DNA of 25,336 nt from Desulfobacteraceae bacterium (lineage in GTDB: Bacteria > Desulfobacterota > DSM-4660 > Desulfatiglandales > Desulfatiglandaceae). A program made the translations under genes and the position numbers. Shown piece after piece: positions 14,345 to 23,210 of the stretch. Positions within the stretch are counted from its first letter, which is position 1. Each line of letters opens with the position of its first letter. The notes under the pieces were generated by a model, which saw only the letters and a list, made by a program, of their open reading frames with translations, had not been told where the DNA came from and searched no databases. The DNA lies in assembly GCA_030597505.1 (NCBI GenBank), contig JAUVRS010000002.1, forward strand, positions 1 to 25,336. The letters run 5' to 3'.

Positions 14345-16996
14345 ATGACACAACTCACCCCTATGCTCAGGCAATATATGCGTATCAAACAGGAATATCC
14401 CGATTCTATCTTGTTTTTTCGCATGGGCGACTTTTACGAAATGTTTTTTGATGATGCACAGATTGCCTCGAGGACGCTTGGTATTACCCTTACCTCCCGC
14501 GGGACCCACAACGGGAAAAAGGTTCCCATGTGCGGCGTACCTCATCACGCCTATAACGCTTATGTGGGGAAGTTGGTGGATAGCGGCAGAAAGGTTGCGG
14601 TTTGCGAGCAGACGGAAGATCCAAAACTGAGCAAAGGAATTGTTAAAAGAGAGGTGGTGCGGCTTGTCACCCCGGGTTCAATTATCGATGAGCGTGAAGT
14701 GGGTGATAAAATCAGTCTGTATATGGGGGCAATAACAACAGGTCCTGGACGGGATGCCTCTCAGGGTGACTCAGGTGCCGATAACGTATACGGATTGGCA
14801 TACCTGGAACTTTCAACGGGTGAGTTTCGAGTGACAGAAGTTCAGACGTTTGAAAAGCTCTTGGACGAATTGGGAAGAATAGATCCCGCCGAGCTCTTAA
14901 TCCCCGATGATGGTTCTTTGTCCAAACACGGGGCCCTTTCCAGATACCGCCTCGAGACACTGGAGAAGGATTTGTTTGATTCTCGAATGGCCGAAGATCT
15001 CTTGAAAGAGCAATTGCGGGTCCGGTCCTTGGCTGGGTTCGGCTGTCAGAATATGACCCAGGGGGTCATTGCCGCCGGTGCCCTTGTTTATTATCTCCGG
15101 CATACCCAAAAAGGGTTCCCTGAACATATAAACGAGATCATACCCTACCACATGAGTGATTTTGTTTTGCTTGACGAGTCCACTTGTGCCCATCTGGAGC
15201 TACTGAAAACGATGCGCCGGCAATCGGAAAAAGGCTCACTGTTTCAAATTCTCGACAGGACAGTGACCCCCATGGGTGGCCGTCTCCTGAAGACATGGAT
15301 CGCTTATCCCTTGATTGACCTTGACAAGATCCGCAATCGACACGCTGCCCTGACCTGTCTGAAGGATGATCCCATGACCCGGGAAAGGCTCAAGGAGGCG
15401 CTTGAAGAGATTTATGATCTGGAACGACTGAATGGTCGTATCGCCCTTAAGAGGGCAAATGCGAGAGATCTTCTGGCCCTCAAATCTTCCATACAAAAAC
15501 TCCCTTTTATAAAGGACACCATAAGCGGATCAAACAGCACGTTGCTATCCGAAATTGCCTCCAGGATGGATACACTACAGGATATTGGAGATCTGATTGA
15601 AAAGGCCATACATACAGATCCTCCGGTCTCTTTGAGAGAAGGGGGGATTATCAAAGAGGGGTATAATGACAAACTTGACGAGCTGATCGCCATTAGCCGT
15701 GATGGGAAAAGCTGGATAACTGAATTTGGCACCTCAGAACAGAAAAAGACGGGAATTTCAAGCCTAAAAGTGGGATTTAACAGAGTCTTTGGATACTACA
15801 TCCAGATCTCCAAGTCCAATCTTCACCTGGTTCCTCCGGATTACATAAGAAAGCAGACGCTGGCCAATGGCGAACGTTACATTACAGAGGCCTTGAAGGA
15901 GAGGGAAGAACAGGTTCTGGGCGCTGAAGAAAAGCGGGTGGAAATGGAATTCGAGATCTTTGAGAAGATCCGGGAGGAAATCGGGCGTAACAATCATCGA
16001 ATCAGGGAGACCGCCGGGTTGATCGCCCAGATCGATGTCTTGGGTGGTCTGGCTGAGACGGCAGAGGTCTGCAATTATGTGTGCCCGAAGGTCAATGACG
16101 GCCTCGGGATAACGATCGTAGACGGGAGACATCCGGTTATAGAGCAGACTGTAAAAGAAGAGGACTTTGTACCCAATGATATTTGCCTCGATTCAGGGGA
16201 TCAGCAGATTTTGATTATTACCGGGCCCAATATGGCGGGCAAATCCACCATCCTCAGACAGACCGCCCTGACCGTGCTGATGGCACAGATGGGAAGTTTT
16301 GTCCCTGCCCTGGAAGCTGAAATAGGGTTGGTGGATCGTATTTTTACCCGTGTGGGTGCCTCTGACGACCTTGCTAGGGGACAAAGCACCTTTATGGTGG
16401 AGATGAATGAAACAGCAAACATTTTGCGGCATGCAACACCAAGGAGCCTGGTGGTTTTGGATGAAATAGGACGTGGCACAAGCACCTATGATGGCCTGAG
16501 TATCGCCTGGGCCGTGGCAGAGGCTTTGCACGACAGAGAAGGGGTTGGTATTCGAACCCTGTTTGCCACCCATTATCATGAGTTGACCGAACTGGTCACC
16601 ACAAAACAGAGGGTAAAGAATTTTAACATAGCTGTCAGGGAGTGGAATGATCAAATTATCTTTTTGAGAAAACTCATCCCGGGTGGAACGAACCGTAGTT
16701 ATGGTATCCAGGTGGCACAGATCGCCGGATTGCCGGAGGGTGTCCTTAAAAGGGCAAAAGAAATCCTTAACAACCTTGAAGGAACAGAATTGGATGAAAT
16801 AGGAAGACCTCGCTTGGCCTATATTCCCAATGAAAAAAATCAAGGAGAGATGCTTCAACTAGGTCTGTTTGGATCACAAGACGGGAAATTGCGGGAACGG
16901 ATCAGGGGGCTCGATATCTCTTCCATGACTCCCCTGGATGCCTTAGTAGAGCTCAACAAACTAAAAGAACACGCAGATTCGAATACTTGGAGCTGA
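14345..16996 (+). CDS. mutS: DNA mismatch repair protein MutS
   Basis: Recognises base mismatches and small loops and starts repair with MutL. The 883 residues are a full-length MutS. The mismatch-binding Phe-x-Glu is Phe30-Tyr-Glu32 in GDFYEMF. The connector, lever and clamp regions follow. The ATPase has Walker A GPNMAGKST near residue 625, and the DEIGRGTSTYDGLS segment and FATHYHEL later. AAGG lies seven bases before the ATG. It follows lapB by 89 bases and precedes the amidase by 68 bases on the same strand. mutL is not in the window. Confidence 0.98.
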   Translation: MTQLTPMLRQYMRIKQEYPDSILFFRMGDFYEMFFDDAQIASRTLGITLTSRGTHNGKKVPMCGVPHHAYNAYVGKLVDSGRKVAVCEQTEDPKLSKGIVKREVVRLVTPGSIIDEREVGDKISLYMGAITTGPGRDASQGDSGADNVYGLAYLELSTGEFRVTEVQTFEKLLDELGRIDPAELLIPDDGSLSKHGALSRYRLETLEKDLFDSRMAEDLLKEQLRVRSLAGFGCQNMTQGVIAAGALVYYLRHTQKGFPEHINEIIPYHMSDFVLLDESTCAHLELLKTMRRQSEKGSLFQILDRTVTPMGGRLLKTWIAYPLIDLDKIRNRHAALTCLKDDPMTRERLKEALEEIYDLERLNGRIALKRANARDLLALKSSIQKLPFIKDTISGSNSTLLSEIASRMDTLQDIGDLIEKAIHTDPPVSLREGGIIKEGYNDKLDELIAISRDGKSWITEFGTSEQKKTGISSLKVGFNRVFGYYIQISKSNLHLVPPDYIRKQTLANGERYITEALKEREEQVLGAEEKRVEMEFEIFEKIREEIGRNNHRIRETAGLIAQIDVLGGLAETAEVCNYVCPKVNDGLGITIVDGRHPVIEQTVKEEDFVPNDICLDSGDQQILIITGPNMAGKSTILRQTALTVLMAQMGSFVPALEAEIGLVDRIFTRVGASDDLARGQSTFMVEMNETANILRHATPRSLVVLDEIGRGTSTYDGLSIAWAVAEALHDREGVGIRTLFATHYHELTELVTTKQRVKNFNIAVREWNDQIIFLRKLIPGGTNRSYGIQVAQIAGLPEGVLKRAKEILNNLEGTELDEIGRPRLAYIPNEKNQGEMLQLGLFGSQDGKLRERIRGLDISSMTPLDALVELNKLKEHADSNTWS

Positions 16997-17064
16997 TCGC
17001 TAAGATCTTATGGCCCATCGGGGATTGGCCGTCAGGTATCCACATTGAAATCAATTTATGAGGT

Positions 17065-18792
17065 ATGAAGAAAAAGATCTTTCAAATCCTGTTTCTCATT
17101 TTTTTGGTCACACCCCTTCTGGCCGGATCTGAGGCACTATGTAAGCGTCCCGACAAACCCGCCATCCTTTTCGAGAAGGCTGATAAATCCCGCAAGGCAC
17201 TATATCGTTCTCATAAGAAAAAAAAATACCGTCACAACTGGATGAATTGTATAAATGCGTATGGGAAAATTTATACCCGTTATCCAAAGAGCAAACAGGC
17301 CCCCTGGGCGATATACCATTCCGCCAAGCTCTATACAGGGTTATACAAATATTCGGGGGAAGGAAAATATTTGGATAAAGCCATCAGTCTCTACAGGCGC
17401 ATAGTCGATGGATATGCGTCTCACAGGCTGGCAGACGACGCCCAGTACCATATAGGGGATATTTTTTATAAACACAAGAAGAACCCCAGCCGTGCCTATG
17501 TGGAATTTCTGAAGGTGGACGTGAAATTCCCCTCAGGGGATATGAGACCCAAGGCCAAAAAGATGCTGGATAAACTGGCCGTAACCCTAAGCAAGCGATC
17601 AAAAAAAGAAGAGAAGAAGGGAAAGAAACGCGGCGCATCACGGTCGAGGTTGGTATCGGTCAAAGATATCCGGTATTGGTCTACCCCAAACTACACACGG
17701 GTCGTGATAGACCTGGATGGCAAAGTGAAATATGACTACCATCTCCTAAAGCCAAACCGGAAAGTCAACAAACCCCGCCGGTTCTATCTGGATCTTAAGA
17801 ATGCCCGTGTTACATCCGAAATCGACCTTGACATACCCATAAAAGATGATCTGCTCAAAAGGGCCAGGGCAGGGCAGCACAAAAAAGATACAGTGAGAGT
17901 GGTCCTGGACATGAAAAGCGTGGAAAAATACAAGGTTTTCCCTCTCTATGATCCCTTTCGGATTGTCGTAGATGTCCGGAGATATGGAAAACCCAAGACC
18001 GGAACCACCCATCGGTCGGTATCCAAGAAAAGGGCACGGGGAAAAGGAATCAAGAAGACCAGCGGGCCGGACCAAACGGTATCCCTTGCCAGACAGCTTG
18101 GCCTCAATGTGAGAAGGGTGGTCATAGACCCGGGTCATGGCGGCAGGGACCCAGGCACCAATGTCCGAGGGGTCAAGGAAAAGGATATAACCCTGAGGAT
18201 AGCAAAACTCCTGGCCAGGAAACTAAGAAAAGATCTTGGATTCGAGGTGTTTCTTACCAGGGATAGGGATGTATATTTATCCTTGGAACGGAGGACAGCC
18301 ATTGCCAATATGAAAAAGGCAGATCTGTTTATCTCCCTCCATGTCAATGCGCACAAGAATAAATGGGTCAGAGGCCTTGAGTCCTACTTTCTTAATATCG
18401 CCACCGATGAGCGGGCCGTAATGGTGGCGGCAAGGGAGAACGCCACCTCCGAAAAAAACATAAGCGATCTCCAGTTTATCCTCAATGACCTGATGTTGAA
18501 CACAAAAATTCACGAATCCAGTCGACTCGCCTATCATGTCCAGAGGGGAATGGTGTCTCGTATGAAGCGCAGGTACAAAAAAATCAAAGATTTGGGTGTA
18601 AAACAGGCCCCCTTTTATGTGTTGATCGGAGCTGAAATGCCTGCGGTTCTGGTGGAGGTGGGTTTTCTCACCAACAAAACCGATAAAAATAGGTTGCTCA
18701 GCAAAAAGTATCAGGAAAGGGTGGCCACGGGGATAAGCGACGGCATAAAAAAGTATATTGCTGCCTTCGATCAAGCCTATCAGGGGGGATGA
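17065..18792 (+). CDS. N-acetylmuramoyl-L-alanine amidase with AMIN domain
   Basis: A periplasmic zinc amidase that cleaves the bond between MurNAc and the stem peptide, as AmiA/B/C do during cell separation. The 575 residues have a Sec signal peptide (about 1-23), a helical repeat region resembling tetratricopeptide pairs (about 40-175) and a very lysine/arginine-rich linker (about 185-200). An AMIN domain (about 200-312) and the Amidase_3 domain (about 350-570) follow. Zinc and catalytic residues are His358 (DPGHGG), Glu372 (VKEKD), His426 (SLHVNAH) and Glu531 (VEVGF). The repeat region before AMIN is an addition to the enteric layout. A GAGG lies unusually close to the ATG. Confidence 0.95.
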   Translation: MKKKIFQILFLIFLVTPLLAGSEALCKRPDKPAILFEKADKSRKALYRSHKKKKYRHNWMNCINAYGKIYTRYPKSKQAPWAIYHSAKLYTGLYKYSGEGKYLDKAISLYRRIVDGYASHRLADDAQYHIGDIFYKHKKNPSRAYVEFLKVDVKFPSGDMRPKAKKMLDKLAVTLSKRSKKEEKKGKKRGASRSRLVSVKDIRYWSTPNYTRVVIDLDGKVKYDYHLLKPNRKVNKPRRFYLDLKNARVTSEIDLDIPIKDDLLKRARAGQHKKDTVRVVLDMKSVEKYKVFPLYDPFRIVVDVRRYGKPKTGTTHRSVSKKRARGKGIKKTSGPDQTVSLARQLGLNVRRVVIDPGHGGRDPGTNVRGVKEKDITLRIAKLLARKLRKDLGFEVFLTRDRDVYLSLERRTAIANMKKADLFISLHVNAHKNKWVRGLESYFLNIATDERAVMVAARENATSEKNISDLQFILNDLMLNTKIHESSRLAYHVQRGMVSRMKRRYKKIKDLGVKQAPFYVLIGAEMPAVLVEVGFLTNKTDKNRLLSKKYQERVATGISDGIKKYIAAFDQAYQGG

Positions 18793-18807
18793 TCAGCTCC
18801 TGGATTG

Positions 18808-18822
18808 AAAACCGACGGTTTT
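18808..18822. terminator. Possible bidirectional terminator between convergent genes
   Basis: AAAACC, three bases, GGTTTT can pair and ends in a run of five T (plus strand). It lies in the 79-base space between the convergent amidase and prfB genes. The stem is short and A/T-rich, so support is modest. Confidence 0.35.
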
Positions 18823-18871
18823 TGATCACCCATGCCTGATTGCCGGTCCCCGGTGGTCGATTGCGGGGTTT

Positions 18872-19967
18872 CTATTTCATCCTCAAATAGGCATCGATAA
18901 ACGCGTCAATGTTTCCGTCCATGACAACTTCAACGTTACCCACCTCAACGTTTGTACGATGGTCTTTGACCATCCTGTAAGGGTTAAACACGTAAGATCG
19001 TATTTGGCTGCCCCAGGCAATATCTTTTTGGGTCTGATGCATCTCGTGCTTTTTCTGTTCGAGTTTTTTCTTTTCAATTTCATAGAGCTTTGACCTTAGC
19101 ACTTTCATGGCCATTTCTTTGTTGCGGTGCTGGGATTTTTCGTTTTGGCATTGTGTTACAGTGCCTGTGGGAAGATGCGTAATCCTAACGGCTGAATTGG
19201 TTTTATTAACATGTTGCCCCCCGGGGCCGCTTGCCCTGTAAGTGTCAATGCGAAGATCCTTTTCATCGATTTGAATCATGATATCCGTATCCACCTCGGG
19301 GAGAACGGATACAGATGCAAATGAGGTGTGCCTCCGTCCGGTGGCATCAAAGGGGGAAATCCTAACCATACGATGGATACCGTGCTCTGACTTGAGGTGT
19401 CCATAGGCATAGGGTCCGGTAACAGTGAAAGTTACGCTTTTAATGCCCGCTTCATCACCTGGGAGGTGATCTAACATTTGCACTTTCATTTCTTTGTTTT
19501 CGCTCCAGCGGATGAACATTCTGAGAAGCATCTCTACCCAGTCCTGGGCCTCTGTTCCCCCAGCCCCTGCATTTATGGCCAAAATGGCATTTCGCTTATC
19601 ATCCGCATCTCCCAGCAGGGATTGAAGCTCCAGGTCTTTTATCTCTCTTTCGAGCTGATCTACGTCGTCGTTCACCTCTTGCAAAGTGGATTCGTCCTCT
19701 TCTTCAAAGGCCATTTGGGCAAGGATCTTGGCTTCTTCGCTCTCCTGATAGAGCTTTTGCCACAAATCGATTTTTTCTCGTAACAGTGCACGTTGTCGGT
19801 TAAAACGGGAAATCTCGGTCTGATCCTTTTGCCAGAAGCTGGCATTTGACATCATGTTTTCGAGTTCTTTGAGATCTTCTTCCTTGTTGTCTAAGTCAAA
19901 GATGCCCCCTTAACGCATCCAGCTGACCCGTGACGTGATCAATCCGCTCTATTATGCCCTGCTCCAT
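18872..19967 (-). CDS. prfB: Peptide chain release factor 2, with programmed +1 frameshift
   Basis: RF2 reads UAA and UGA stop codons and releases the finished peptide. The gene is in two frames: 23 codons from ATG 19967 to CTT 19901-19899, then an in-frame TGA (19898-19896). After slipping one base it continues at GAC 19897-19895 to the stop at 18872. The joined product is about 364 residues, the normal RF2 length. The codon-recognition motif SPF is at about 204-206 and the catalytic GGQ at about 249-251 (ASGPGGQHVNKT). A strong GAGGAGG precedes the ATG. Reading only the main frame would lose the first 37 residues. It follows lnt by 69 bases. Confidence 0.97.
19895..19910 (-). promoter_or_regulatory. 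RF2 programmed frameshift site
   Basis: Minus strand: AGG GGG CAT CTT TGA C. The parts are the internal Shine-Dalgarno-like AGGGGG, three bases of spacing, the slippery CTT, and the poorly terminated UGA-C. When RF2 is scarce the UGA is read slowly and the ribosome slips +1 into the coding frame. It matches the known E. coli site except for CAT in place of TAT. Confidence 0.95.
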
Positions 19968-20036
19968 TTTTTCCTCCTCATATTAGAAATAACGTAGTGT
20001 TTATTATTGCCATTGTAATTCTTAATGGAGACTATT

Positions 20037-21596
20037 TCAAGTGAGACCCGTCCCTTTCCTCTTTTCAAGCCATCTCCCCCTGAGACAATGGCAGATTTTG
20101 AGAAATGAGATAATAAGGAGAAAGATGACAAAAAAATCTCCGAAACGGGTGTAAATGGTGAGGGACGAATTGGATATGTCAACCGAGGCCTCCAGGATCT
20201 CTTCTTCGAAGAGGTCGCTCAATTGTAGGATTTTGCCTTGAGGCCCGATAAATGCACTGAAACCCGAAGATGCAGCACGTATCATAGGTCTGTGGTTTTC
20301 AACGGATCTGAAAACCGCTATGCTTAAATGTTGATAGGGGGCGCTTGTCATTCCAAACCAGGCATCATTTGTCAGATTGACAAGCATGTTTGCCCCTTGA
20401 CGCGTAAGGCTGCGTGCCAGTTCTGGAAAGACAACCTCAAAACATATGACAACTCCAATGGACATATCGGCGGTTTCTAGGGGGGCTATCTTATGCCCTG
20501 CTTCAAAATCTCCGGCCGCGGGAACCAGCCGATCGATAAAAGAAAGGATCTTTTTGAGGGGGATATATTCTCCAAAAGGTACAAGGTGGACTTTATCATA
20601 GGATTGAGGCGGTGATTGGGGGTCTGGCGTAACCAGGTAAACCCGGTTATAATATTTTGTCACCCCCTTGCCGCGTTTATAAGCGGGACTTCCAAAAATA
20701 AGAAGGGCCCCCATCTCATCTGCCATGGAGAAGACTTGCGGTGAAAACCTTTTGTTATCCTGAAAAAAGAAAGGCATTGCTGTTTCAGGCCAGACAATCA
20801 GATCAGGGTTGAAATCGCGGGTTGTCCGGGTGAGCCTTTTGTAAGTCAGCATGGTGGTGGTTCGATATGCCGGGTCCCACTTTATGGATTGATCAATGTT
20901 GCCCTGGATAATTGCTGTCTTTATCACCCTGGCAGGCTTTTTCCCATCTGTTCTCTCGGAGAGGCGGTATTGGCCATATGCCAGTGTCCCCGCTGTAAGC
21001 AGGGCCACCACAAGCACCTCCCATTTTAGCAGGCCGCGGTTTTTCAAGGATCGTTTTGAAATTATGTGGTAAATAAACCCGTTTACAAGGACAATCAAGA
21101 AAGAAGACCCATATACGCCGACGAGGTCTGCAATTTGAATAAGAACCAATTGTTTGTATTGGGTGTATCCCAAAAGACACCAGGGAAACCCGGTCAAGAG
21201 ATTGCCCCTGATATATTCGAGGCTGACCCAAAAGCCTGCCATAAAAATTATATAAAAATGGGAGTCCTGCAGCCATGTGGTCAGACTTGCAAAGACGGCG
21301 ATATATAGAGCCAGGTAGAGAACCAGGAAAAAAAGAGGCACAAGGCTTACAAATATATTTAGATTCCCATAATGCCCAAGCACCACCATAAGCCAGTAAA
21401 TCAAGGTGAGGAAATGGACAAAACCTGTAATGAGACCTTGTTTGAAACCCTGGGCAGGAGACGTATCCTCGAGACTTTTGAGAAGCGGCACTAAAGCGAC
21501 CCACGAGAGAAAGAAAAGGTTCCCGGGGGGAAAGGATGCGGTTAACATAACCCCTGAGAGGATGGGCAATAGTATTTTACGCAGGGAAGGCGCCAT
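20037..21596 (-). CDS. lnt: Apolipoprotein N-acyltransferase
   Basis: Adds the third acyl chain to the N-terminal cysteine of lipoproteins, the last step of their maturation, in the inner membrane. The 519 residues have an N-terminal multi-helix membrane part (about 1-205), a nitrilase-like periplasmic domain (about 225-485) and a final membrane helix (about 488-505). The catalytic triad is Glu271 (VWPETAMP), Lys335 (YDKVHLVPFGEY) and Cys385 (VVICFEVVFPE). It lies downstream of corC, an order also seen in enterics (ybeX-lnt), and upstream of prfB. Confidence 0.97.
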   Translation of the reverse strand: MAPSLRKILLPILSGVMLTASFPPGNLFFLSWVALVPLLKSLEDTSPAQGFKQGLITGFVHFLTLIYWLMVVLGHYGNLNIFVSLVPLFFLVLYLALYIAVFASLTTWLQDSHFYIIFMAGFWVSLEYIRGNLLTGFPWCLLGYTQYKQLVLIQIADLVGVYGSSFLIVLVNGFIYHIISKRSLKNRGLLKWEVLVVALLTAGTLAYGQYRLSERTDGKKPARVIKTAIIQGNIDQSIKWDPAYRTTTMLTYKRLTRTTRDFNPDLIVWPETAMPFFFQDNKRFSPQVFSMADEMGALLIFGSPAYKRGKGVTKYYNRVYLVTPDPQSPPQSYDKVHLVPFGEYIPLKKILSFIDRLVPAAGDFEAGHKIAPLETADMSIGVVICFEVVFPELARSLTRQGANMLVNLTNDAWFGMTSAPYQHLSIAVFRSVENHRPMIRAASSGFSAFIGPQGKILQLSDLFEEEILEASVDISNSSLTIYTRFGDFFVIFLLIISFLKICHCLRGRWLEKRKGTGLT

Positions 21597-21710
21597 TATT
21601 TGTTATTCTCCACCTTCAAGAACCAAAATCAATCCATAGCAAGGGCACCCACTGCACCGTACCGGGACCCCTGCGACGTAGCCCTATGGCCCGTCAAATC
21701 TCTCAAGATT

Positions 21711-22586
21711 TTACATCCGGGAATTTTTTTCTTCCTTGGGGGGAATTGGAGGGGACTCTCGTCTGATGAGGACCTTATCAATCTTCCGCTGGTCACCCTT
21801 TTCGATAGTAATCTTCAGACCCTTGAATAAAACTTCTTCATTCACCTCGGGTATCCTTCCCAAAAGGTGGATAACAAACCCGCCCACAGACTCGAAGTCT
21901 CCCTCCGTCAGTTCCATTTTGAGGTGCTCTTCCAGCTTTCCAATCTCCAGTCGGGCATCCACCAGAAAGGAATTATCATCGATGATATCCAACAGGGGCT
22001 CTTCTGTGTCGTGTTCGTCCAATATTTCCCCGACGATTTCCTCCAGGATATCCTCGATCGTAATAATGCCGGCGGTACCTCCATACTCATCTGTCACGAT
22101 GGCCAGATGGGTCTTTTTTTCCTTCATATCTCTTAACAAATCGCTGACCATCCGAGTTTCAGGGACAAAATAAGGCTTTCTGAGCATATCATTTGGAATT
22201 TGAGAATCGGGGTCCTCTCCCAACAGCTTCAGGAGATCTTTTGAATGAAGAATGCCCACAACCTGATCGATGTTTTCCTTATGGATAGGTATCCTGGTAT
22301 GCCCGCAATCAGTAACCAGTTTGATCAATTCACCCAAGGTGGCATCGACTCGGGTAGAAGAGATTCCTGTTCGGGGGATCATGATGGATTGGGCCTTTGT
22401 TTCCTTCAAATCCAGCACACCGTATACCATATGGGATTCTTCGTTGGTGATGAGTCCCTTGGCCTGCCCTTCGTCCATAAGAACATGGATTTCTTCGGTC
22501 AGGTTGTTGCCGTCGGCCTGGTGGATTTTTTTCTTGATCAGAGACTTGATTCGATCGAAAAGGCCTTGTTCTGAATCATCTTCCAA
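21711..22586 (-). CDS. corC: CorC/HlyC-family CBS-domain protein
   Basis: A soluble protein of the CNNM/CorC family, linked to magnesium and cobalt efflux and to ribosome quality in enterics. It has paired CBS domains (containing SIMIPRTGISSTRV, HTRIPIHKENIDQVVGILHSKDLL and HLAIVTDEYGGTAGIITIEDILEEIVGEI) and a C-terminal transporter-associated domain. No DUF21 membrane part is present. The frame is open to a TTG at 22691 (326 aa), but a near-consensus promoter has its -10 box at 22704-22709, which would leave almost no leader. I therefore prefer an internal TTG at 22586 (291 aa, the usual CorC size). Its ribosome site is weak, so the start is unsettled. Confidence 0.85.
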   Translation of the reverse strand: MEDDSEQGLFDRIKSLIKKKIHQADGNNLTEEIHVLMDEGQAKGLITNEESHMVYGVLDLKETKAQSIMIPRTGISSTRVDATLGELIKLVTDCGHTRIPIHKENIDQVVGILHSKDLLKLLGEDPDSQIPNDMLRKPYFVPETRMVSDLLRDMKEKKTHLAIVTDEYGGTAGIITIEDILEEIVGEILDEHDTEEPLLDIIDDNSFLVDARLEIGKLEEHLKMELTEGDFESVGGFVIHLLGRIPEVNEEVLFKGLKITIEKGDQRKIDKVLIRRESPPIPPKEEKNSRM

Positions 22587-22703
22587 AAATGGTTTTTTTC
22601 TCCGAATTTTTGTGATAATATTGCTGTGATATGAGGCCGTGTCTATGGAGACCCGGTAACGCAGGGTTTTTCTCCAGCTTGCTGGCCACAAAAACCTTTA
22701 GGG

Positions 22704-22732
22704 ATTTTATTTTTGTCCATACAAAATGTCAA
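22704..22732 (-). promoter_or_regulatory. Strong promoter of the corC-lnt-prfB run
   Basis: On the minus strand, TTGACA (22732-22727) and TAAAAT (22709-22704) are exactly 17 bases apart, a near-perfect sigma-70 promoter. The transcript would begin near 22697. Confidence 0.75.
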
Positions 22733-22880
22733 GATGTTTGCGGATGACCTCTAAATAACCCTTTTGAGAGAGCAGGTCCGGGAAACATCCGAATCTCGCT
22801 CCAGTCTTCCGTTCAGCTCATCTCGGCTTGCTGAGAAGTCGATCTTTCAACAGCAGAGCGCCGAAAATCAAAAATAGTTC

Positions 22881-22909
22881 TTGACTATGACGAACGGGTG
22901 CAATATTAT
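22881..22909 (+). promoter_or_regulatory. Promoter of tRNA-Gly and the rimP-nusA operon
   Basis: TTGACT (22881-22886) and TATTAT (22904-22909) with 17-base spacing. Transcription would start near 22916, about 20 bases before the tRNA. It is divergent from the corC promoter. Confidence 0.75.
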
Positions 22910-22936
22910 CCCCATGTGAGGGCTTAGAAGCATCGG

Positions 22937-23012
22937 GCGGGCATAGCTCAGTTGGTAGAGTACAAGCTTCCCAAGCTTGGTGTCGCGGGTTCGAACCCCG
23001 TTGCCCGCTCCA
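22937..23012 (+). tRNA. tRNA-Gly (anticodon CCC)
   Basis: A 76-base tRNA with encoded CCA. The acceptor halves GCGGGCA and TGCCCGC pair perfectly. The anticodon stem CAAGC/GCTTG encloses TTCCCAA, which reads CCC. The T arm is GCGGGTTCGAACCCCGT. It stands first in the rimP-nusA transcription unit, a place taken by metY in E. coli. Confidence 0.97.
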
Positions 23013-23174
23013 TCGTTTCCATAAATTTGGATGGGTTTCCCCCGTTTTGAGGTTGTCAGCGAGATACTTGATGGTTGATTTACTTCGAATTGTGGATGTG
23101 TCGTTGGTTTTCTCATAATTCCTCAATGGACCTTATGTAACAAACCACCGAATATTTTAATCGACAGTCATAAG

Positions 23175-23205
23175 GCGGGCGCAGAAGCCCGCTTTTTTGT
23201 TTTTT
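23175..23205 (+). terminator. Rho-independent terminator directly before rimP
   Basis: GCGGGC (23175-23180), loop GCAGAA, GCCCGC (23187-23192), then six T, G and six T. It ends about five bases before the rimP ATG. It can end the tRNA-Gly transcript, and read-through would be needed for rimP-nusA expression from the tRNA promoter. Confidence 0.85.
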
Positions 23206-23210
23206 GGCAC

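Noticed and set aside
16193..16858. 221-codon frame on the minus strand inside mutS
   Set aside because: It is antisense to the conserved MutS ATPase region, whose codon pattern explains the long opening.
18872..19855. prfB as a plain 327-codon gene starting at an internal ATG
   Set aside because: The upstream frame, strong ribosome site and slippery CTT-TGA-C show the true start is at 19967 with a frameshift.
20893..21504. 203-codon frame overlapping lnt
   Set aside because: Same strand as lnt but in another frame. The lnt frame has the catalytic triad and membrane helices; this one has none.
22818..23126. Minus-strand frame containing GQRGSNPRHQAWEACTLPTELCPP
   Set aside because: It is the antisense translation of tRNA-Gly, so it is not a gene.
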